Shown here: positions 60,562 to 64,000 of the stretch, piece after piece | Position numbering within the stretch: the stretch's first letter is position 1 | How the letters are laid out: every line of letters starts with the position of its first letter | Source of the DNA: RBG-16-64-13 sp963718375 | GTDB lineage: Bacteria > Actinomycetota > Thermoleophilia > RBG-16-64-13 | Reading direction: 5' to 3' | Assembly (NCBI GenBank): GCA_963718375.1 | Contig: CAVQZD010000004.1 | Span: 186,001-250,000 of the forward strand | Length of the DNA: 64,000 nt | Translations under genes and position numbers: made by a program | The notes under the pieces: generated by a model | Databases searched by the model: none | What the model saw: only the letters and a program-made list of their open reading frames with translations | What the model was told of the DNA's origin: nothing

Positions 60562-63390
60562 CTATACCCTCGCGAACCGGCCGCCGTGCTCGCGGGCCCT
60601 GTTGATGCTGGATGAGTCCTCCACATGGACGTGCAACGCCCCGCTGCCAGCAGGGGTGGTGCTGAGATTGCGCAGGTTCTGCCCCAGGCTGGCCACGCGC
60701 TGGGCCAGCTGGTCAATGACCGGCGCGATGTTGAGCAGCTGGTCTGCCGAGCGCGGGGTGAGTACGGGCTCGGGCCTGCCCGTCTTGTTGATAGACAGGG
60801 ATATGCCTGGAGGTAGGTAACCGCCGGTGTCGTGCTCAGCAGCGGGCACGCCTCCCGATATGGCCCCCGATATGCCGGCCATGAGGCCCGTCCATCCGCC
60901 GGTCTTGGCCGGTAGGGGGTGCTCAGCGAGATAGCCGATGTACCCACCCCGGAACGTCGCCGCTGCCTCGCGCCCCTTGACTGCCAGGTCGACCGTCGCA
61001 GCCGTCTCGGTCGCGCCCTGCATGGCGGCAAGCGTCGCCTCGCTGGTGAGTGTCTCTTCCATGCCCGTGAGGAGCCCTTCAGCCGCCGCGTCGCCGCCCG
61101 GCTTACACAGCGCGAGGATCTCGGGCGCGAGCCCGCTCATGTTCATCCCCAGCGACGCGACCAACCCATCCAGAGCGCCCTTGGCGGTGGCCGAATCGGC
61201 GCCGACGAGAGCGTGCACGAATTGCGGACCCTGATCGGCCGCAGCCATGATGGCCTCGGCCCCGACCTCTGGCCCGAGCTTAGTAGCGAGCGTCTTGAGG
61301 TCTGTCTCGAACGTCTCCCAGCTGGTGGCCTGTGCCTGGAGTTCGGCCATGTAATCCTCGATGGCCTGCTGTGAGTTCTTGGCCGCCCCGCCCTGCTTCT
61401 CTAGGGCCGTGGCCCAGGCATTCGCCGGGTTCACCATCTCCGAGTAGGTCCCGCTCAGGAGTTCGTTGAAGCCTGCCAGGCCCTCTTCGGCGACGCCCAG
61501 GTCCTTGACCGCCTGGACGTTCTGCTGCAAGGCGTCGTACTGTGCGCGCAGGTCGTCCTCTTGGATGAGGTCTATCTGCTGCTGCTCCTTGAGGTATTGC
61601 CCAGACATCCCCTCGTAGCGGGAAGACTTCCAGGTCTGGAAGCCAGCCTCCTGGGCCTTGGCCTTGGCGACCTCCCCGCCTTCTATCTTGGACAGGAAGT
61701 TCTCCCTGGTGATGCTCCAGGGGTCGACTACTCCGCCCTTCTCTCGCACGGCTTCGGCCAGGCCTTTTATGTAGGCCTGCTGCTCCGCGAGCGACGCCAG
61801 TATCTGCTCGGGGCTGGTGGAGGGACCGATGAGGCCTTCTCTGAATTGTGCCCCGGCCTCCGCCCCCGCCTGGACGGTCCTCCCGGGAATCTCGACGATA
61901 TCCCAGGCCAGGTCCCCGACGCCCTCCACGAGCGCCCCGAGTATGCCGGCCCCTATATCCGGGGCGTTGCTGATTATGCTCTGGACGATACCGACAGCAA
62001 TGTCGACCAGCATGGGGGTGAGATCCCCGGCGGCGAACTTAAAGGCGTCACCCACGAGCGCGCCCGCAGTCTCCCCGATCGTCTTGCCAACGGAGCTCCA
62101 GTCAACGCCCTCGATGGCCTCGGCCGCGCGGCTCAGCAGGTCATCGACGGCATCGGTGATGGTGCCCGCGGCTAGGTCGAGCTTGACCTCGAAGCCGCCC
62201 TGCTTCCAGGCTGAGGTGCCCGCCATGGCTTCCCAGGCCTCGATGAAGTCGTTGGTCTGTTGGGTCAGCTCGTCCAAGATTCCGCGCAGAGGCAGCAGGC
62301 TGTCGGAGCCCATGGCGATGAGCGCCGTCTCCCAGGAGCCCTTGAACTGCTCCCACGAGCCGCGCAGGTTGTCCATCTTGGTGGCGGCTATGTCTTGGGC
62401 GGCCCCAGCCTGGGAGAGAACCCCGGTCATATCGCGGAAGGCCTGAGAGCCCTCCTTGAGCATGATGTTGGCCGCACGCACCGCGTCAGAGCCGAAGATG
62501 ACCGACAGCGCATAGTCGCGCTCTTCGTCGGTGAGCCCCTCCAGGCCTTCAGCCACGTTCTCGATGATCTGGTCCATCGCGAGCATCTGGCCGGAGGCGT
62601 CATAGGCGGTGATGCCGTAGTCCCTCATGAGCCCGCGGGCCTTCTCGCTCGGTCCCATGAGCTGCATGAACATCTGCTTGAGCGACGTGCCCGCGTCGGA
62701 GCCCTTGAGGCCGTTGTTCGCGAGGAGTGCCAGGGCGGCGGAGGTCTCCTGGAGTGTGAGCCCGGCCTGAGCGGCCACGGCCCCCGACATAGCCAGGGAG
62801 TCAGAGAGCAGGCTTACTTGGGTGGTCGAGCGGTTGGCGGTGAGCGCGAGAGTATCGGCGATCGCGGAGGCGTCCTTGGCCGCCAGCCCGAAGACCGACA
62901 TCTGGTTCGCGGTGATCTCTGCCGCTGAGGCAACGTCCAGCTCTCCGGCGGAGGCCAGCGCCAGCATACCCGGAAGCGCCTGCATGGCGTCACCCACACT
63001 GAGGCCCGCCTTCACCAGCTCATTGGCGGCCTGGGCGGTCTGCCCGGCGGAGAAGACTGTATCTTTGCCCAGCTGCAGCACGGTCGCGCGCATTGCAGAG
63101 AGCTCGGCATCGGTCGCGCCCGCGTTCGCCTTGATGCGGCTCATCTCGTACTCGAACGAGGCGGCGGCCTTGACCGACGCGACTGCGACGGCGCCCATGG
63201 CGGCTACTGCGGCGGCGGCGGCCACGGCCACAGCTGCTGTGGCCTTCTTGCCGAACTTCGCCCAGGCCTTCTCCATCGAGTCTCCGGCTTTGTGCGTCTC
63301 GTTCTGGAGATCCTTCAGGCCCTTGAGGTACGGCTTTCCGTTGGCATCAAAGAGGATGTATAGGCGACTGACCTCTCCACCTACAGACAC
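60562..63390 (-). CDS. Phage tail tape measure protein (TP901 type)
   Basis: A 942-residue protein setting tail length. The core (about 90-330) has the TP901 pattern: FEYEMSRIKANAGATDAELSAM, LGKDTVFSAGQTAQAANELVKAGLS, ALLANNGLKGSDAGTSLKQMFMQLM, SDAVRAANIMLKEG. Hydrophobic, Ala-rich stretches (about 50-78 and 440-520) fit membrane passage of DNA. GTG start directly after the frameshift gene's TAA. The C-terminal 60 residues read as Pro/Gly-rich. Confidence 0.9.
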   Translation of the reverse strand: MSVGGEVSRLYILFDANGKPYLKGLKDLQNETHKAGDSMEKAWAKFGKKATAAVAVAAAAAVAAMGAVAVASVKAAASFEYEMSRIKANAGATDAELSAMRATVLQLGKDTVFSAGQTAQAANELVKAGLSVGDAMQALPGMLALASAGELDVASAAEITANQMSVFGLAAKDASAIADTLALTANRSTTQVSLLSDSLAMSGAVAAQAGLTLQETSAALALLANNGLKGSDAGTSLKQMFMQLMGPSEKARGLMRDYGITAYDASGQMLAMDQIIENVAEGLEGLTDEERDYALSVIFGSDAVRAANIMLKEGSQAFRDMTGVLSQAGAAQDIAATKMDNLRGSWEQFKGSWETALIAMGSDSLLPLRGILDELTQQTNDFIEAWEAMAGTSAWKQGGFEVKLDLAAGTITDAVDDLLSRAAEAIEGVDWSSVGKTIGETAGALVGDAFKFAAGDLTPMLVDIAVGIVQSIISNAPDIGAGILGALVEGVGDLAWDIVEIPGRTVQAGAEAGAQFREGLIGPSTSPEQILASLAEQQAYIKGLAEAVREKGGVVDPWSITRENFLSKIEGGEVAKAKAQEAGFQTWKSSRYEGMSGQYLKEQQQIDLIQEDDLRAQYDALQQNVQAVKDLGVAEEGLAGFNELLSGTYSEMVNPANAWATALEKQGGAAKNSQQAIEDYMAELQAQATSWETFETDLKTLATKLGPEVGAEAIMAAADQGPQFVHALVGADSATAKGALDGLVASLGMNMSGLAPEILALCKPGGDAAAEGLLTGMEETLTSEATLAAMQGATETAATVDLAVKGREAAATFRGGYIGYLAEHPLPAKTGGWTGLMAGISGAISGGVPAAEHDTGGYLPPGISLSINKTGRPEPVLTPRSADQLLNIAPVIDQLAQRVASLGQNLRNLSTTPAGSGALHVHVEDSSSINRAREHGGRFARV

Positions 63391-63726
63391 TTAGCGACCT
63401 CGCTTTGCTCGCATGGCTTTCTTGAGTTGGTACTGCTTCACGGCGCCGTCAGCCCCGCGGCTGAAGCGGTCGAGCTCGCGCTGGGCCTCTACCTTCACCG
63501 TGCCGCCCTCGGGCTCTTCGGGCTTGTACTGCAGCTTGTAGCCGCCCCACATGGAGGCGCCGAGAAGGGTGAAGTAGCGGTCCTGGTGGTAGGGCAGGTA
63601 GCGGCTCATCTTGGCTACCCAGGCGGCCGGGGCTTTGGGTATCTCCCAGACCGGCACGCCGTACCAGAACGCGAGTTCGGTGTAGACCCGGTCTAGGTCG
63701 TCACCTGTGACGTCGCCGCCAGACGT
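63391..63726 (-). CDS. Tail assembly chaperone, -1 frameshift extension (gpGT-like T part)
   Basis: An open 111-codon segment in the -1 frame relative to the upstream chaperone gene. It continues from the slippery site through TSGGDVTGDDLDRVYTELAFWYGVPVWEI and ends with a basic tail and TAA just before the tape measure start. An internal GTG (63657) could start a shorter 88-residue protein but lacks a good ribosome site. In siphoviruses the fused product helps tape-measure assembly and is made at low frequency. Confidence 0.7.
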   Translation of the reverse strand, partial: TSGGDVTGDDLDRVYTELAFWYGVPVWEIPKAPAAWVAKMSRYLPYHQDRYFTLLGASMWGGYKLQYKPEEPEGGTVKVEAQRELDRFSRGADGAVKQYQLKKAMRAKRGR

Positions 63727-64000
63727 TTTTTTGCGGCACCACCACCGAGGACGTCCATCACTCGCTGGAAGAGCTCGTGCACGATGTCGGGTCCCAAGCG
63801 CTTCAGGATGTCGGCGGGCTCCTGCTCCGGCTCCACGAAGATGGCGAGCACGGTCGCGCGCTGATAGCGCTCAGTCACCTCGAGCGGCAGACGGTCTTCG
63901 TCGGACTGCTCTTCTATGAGCTCCCTGCCCGCGGCGTCCCCGTCTTTCCCGTCGGCGTTTGCGGCCTCCGCCCGCGCGCTGGCTTTCTTGGCCAGGTCCT
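63693..64000 (-). CDS. Tail assembly chaperone, zero frame (gpG-like), partial
   Basis: The frame is open to the window edge, so the start is not seen. The visible 102 residues read DLAKKASARAEAANADGKDG..., an acidic helical N-terminal part, then EVTERYQRATVLAIFVEPEQEP and the end LAATSQVTT with TAG. A slip at A AAA AAA (63726-63732) in the last third would give the fusion with the T part. The position just upstream of the tape measure gene is the classic one. Confidence 0.75.
   Translation of the reverse strand, partial: DLAKKASARAEAANADGKDGDAAGRELIEEQSDEDRLPLEVTERYQRATVLAIFVEPEQEPADILKRLGPDIVHELFQRVMDVLGGGAAKKRLAATSQVTT
63726..63732 (-). promoter_or_regulatory. Programmed -1 frameshift slippery heptamer (A AAA AAA)
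   Basis: On the minus strand the chaperone codons GCA AAA AAA CGT give a seven-A run, the X XXY YYZ heptamer in the correct zero-frame register. After a -1 slip the next codon is ACG. The zero frame ends 11 codons later and the -1 frame stays open to the tape measure gene. I did not fold a downstream stimulator. Confidence 0.75.

Larger units (their letters stand above)
51207..64000 (-). mobile_element. Prophage, lysis and tail portion (truncated by window edge)
   Basis: All genes run on the minus strand with short gaps or four-base overlaps, in tail order from right to left: tail assembly chaperones, tape measure, distal tail and tip proteins, accessory binding proteins, then small lysis genes. 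The order matches siphoviruses. The left edge next to a tRNA suggests attR or attL. No integrase, capsid or replication genes are in view, so the element continues beyond 64000. Confidence 0.85.

Overview
The window looks like the chromosome of a G+C-rich, probably anaerobic or facultative actinobacterium-like (Actinomycetota or related monoderm) organism. The clues are solute-binding proteins made as lipoproteins, frequent GTG starts with strong Shine-Dalgarno sequences, TANNNT -10 boxes placed so that transcripts would be nearly leaderless, an actinobacterial-type HIT protein, a DUF6325 protein and many flavin/iron-sulfur oxidoreductases. This assignment is inference; no rRNA gene or taxonomic marker is present.

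Layout. 1-5 kb: a VKOR-like gene broken by an in-frame TAA, a NuoF-type Fe-S/GltD fusion oxidoreductase, a HIT protein, and a secreted coiled-coil muramidase-like gene broken by an in-frame TGA. 5-18.8 kb: a nine-gene minus-strand run with an oligopeptide-type ABC importer (dppABCDF-like), a fumarate-reductase-type flavoprotein, a ferredoxin/GltD-like reductase, a frameshifted tannase-like hydrolase and an orphan TRAP-type binding lipoprotein. It is divergent from a NarL/NarX-like two-component pair, so it looks like a regulated uptake and redox pathway for an unknown substrate. 18.8-24.3 kb: small acidic protein, DUF1385 protein, MFS exporter, membrane HD-GYP protein with a long leader, zinc-ribbon protein and a tiny lipoprotein. 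24.4-32.6 kb: GH3 beta-glucosidase, CHRD protein, glucan phosphorylase with a WG-repeat lipoprotein, and a GH3-type acyl-adenylating enzyme. 32.6-39.1 kb: a complete preQ1 operon (queF-queC-queD-queE), UspA, membrane proteins, a zinc metallopeptidase lipoprotein and a DHA2 exporter. 39.1-46 kb: etfB-etfA-ETF:quinone oxidoreductase, an unrecognised 533-residue protein, tRNA-Lys and an amino-acid permease. 46.2-50.9 kb: small basic protein, BASS-type transporter, rhodanese, an elastin-like Gly/Pro repeat protein, a DUF6325 protein, and a DszB-like desulfinase homologue divergent from a TetR regulator with a palindrome between them.

51.2-64 kb is the lysis and tail end of a prophage, all on the minus strand: holin, NlpC/P60 endolysin, tail-tip/receptor-binding modules, tape measure protein and the tail assembly chaperone pair with a canonical -1 slippery heptamer. 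It abuts an odd initiator-like tRNA-Met. The capsid, replication and integrase genes must lie beyond the right edge.

The most interesting points are the DszB-like gene with its own regulator, the importer/flavoprotein/hydrolase operon, the initiator-like tRNA with an eight-base anticodon loop at the prophage edge, the tail-chaperone frameshift, and three interrupted genes within the first 7.6 kb. The interruptions could be real decay or sequence error.
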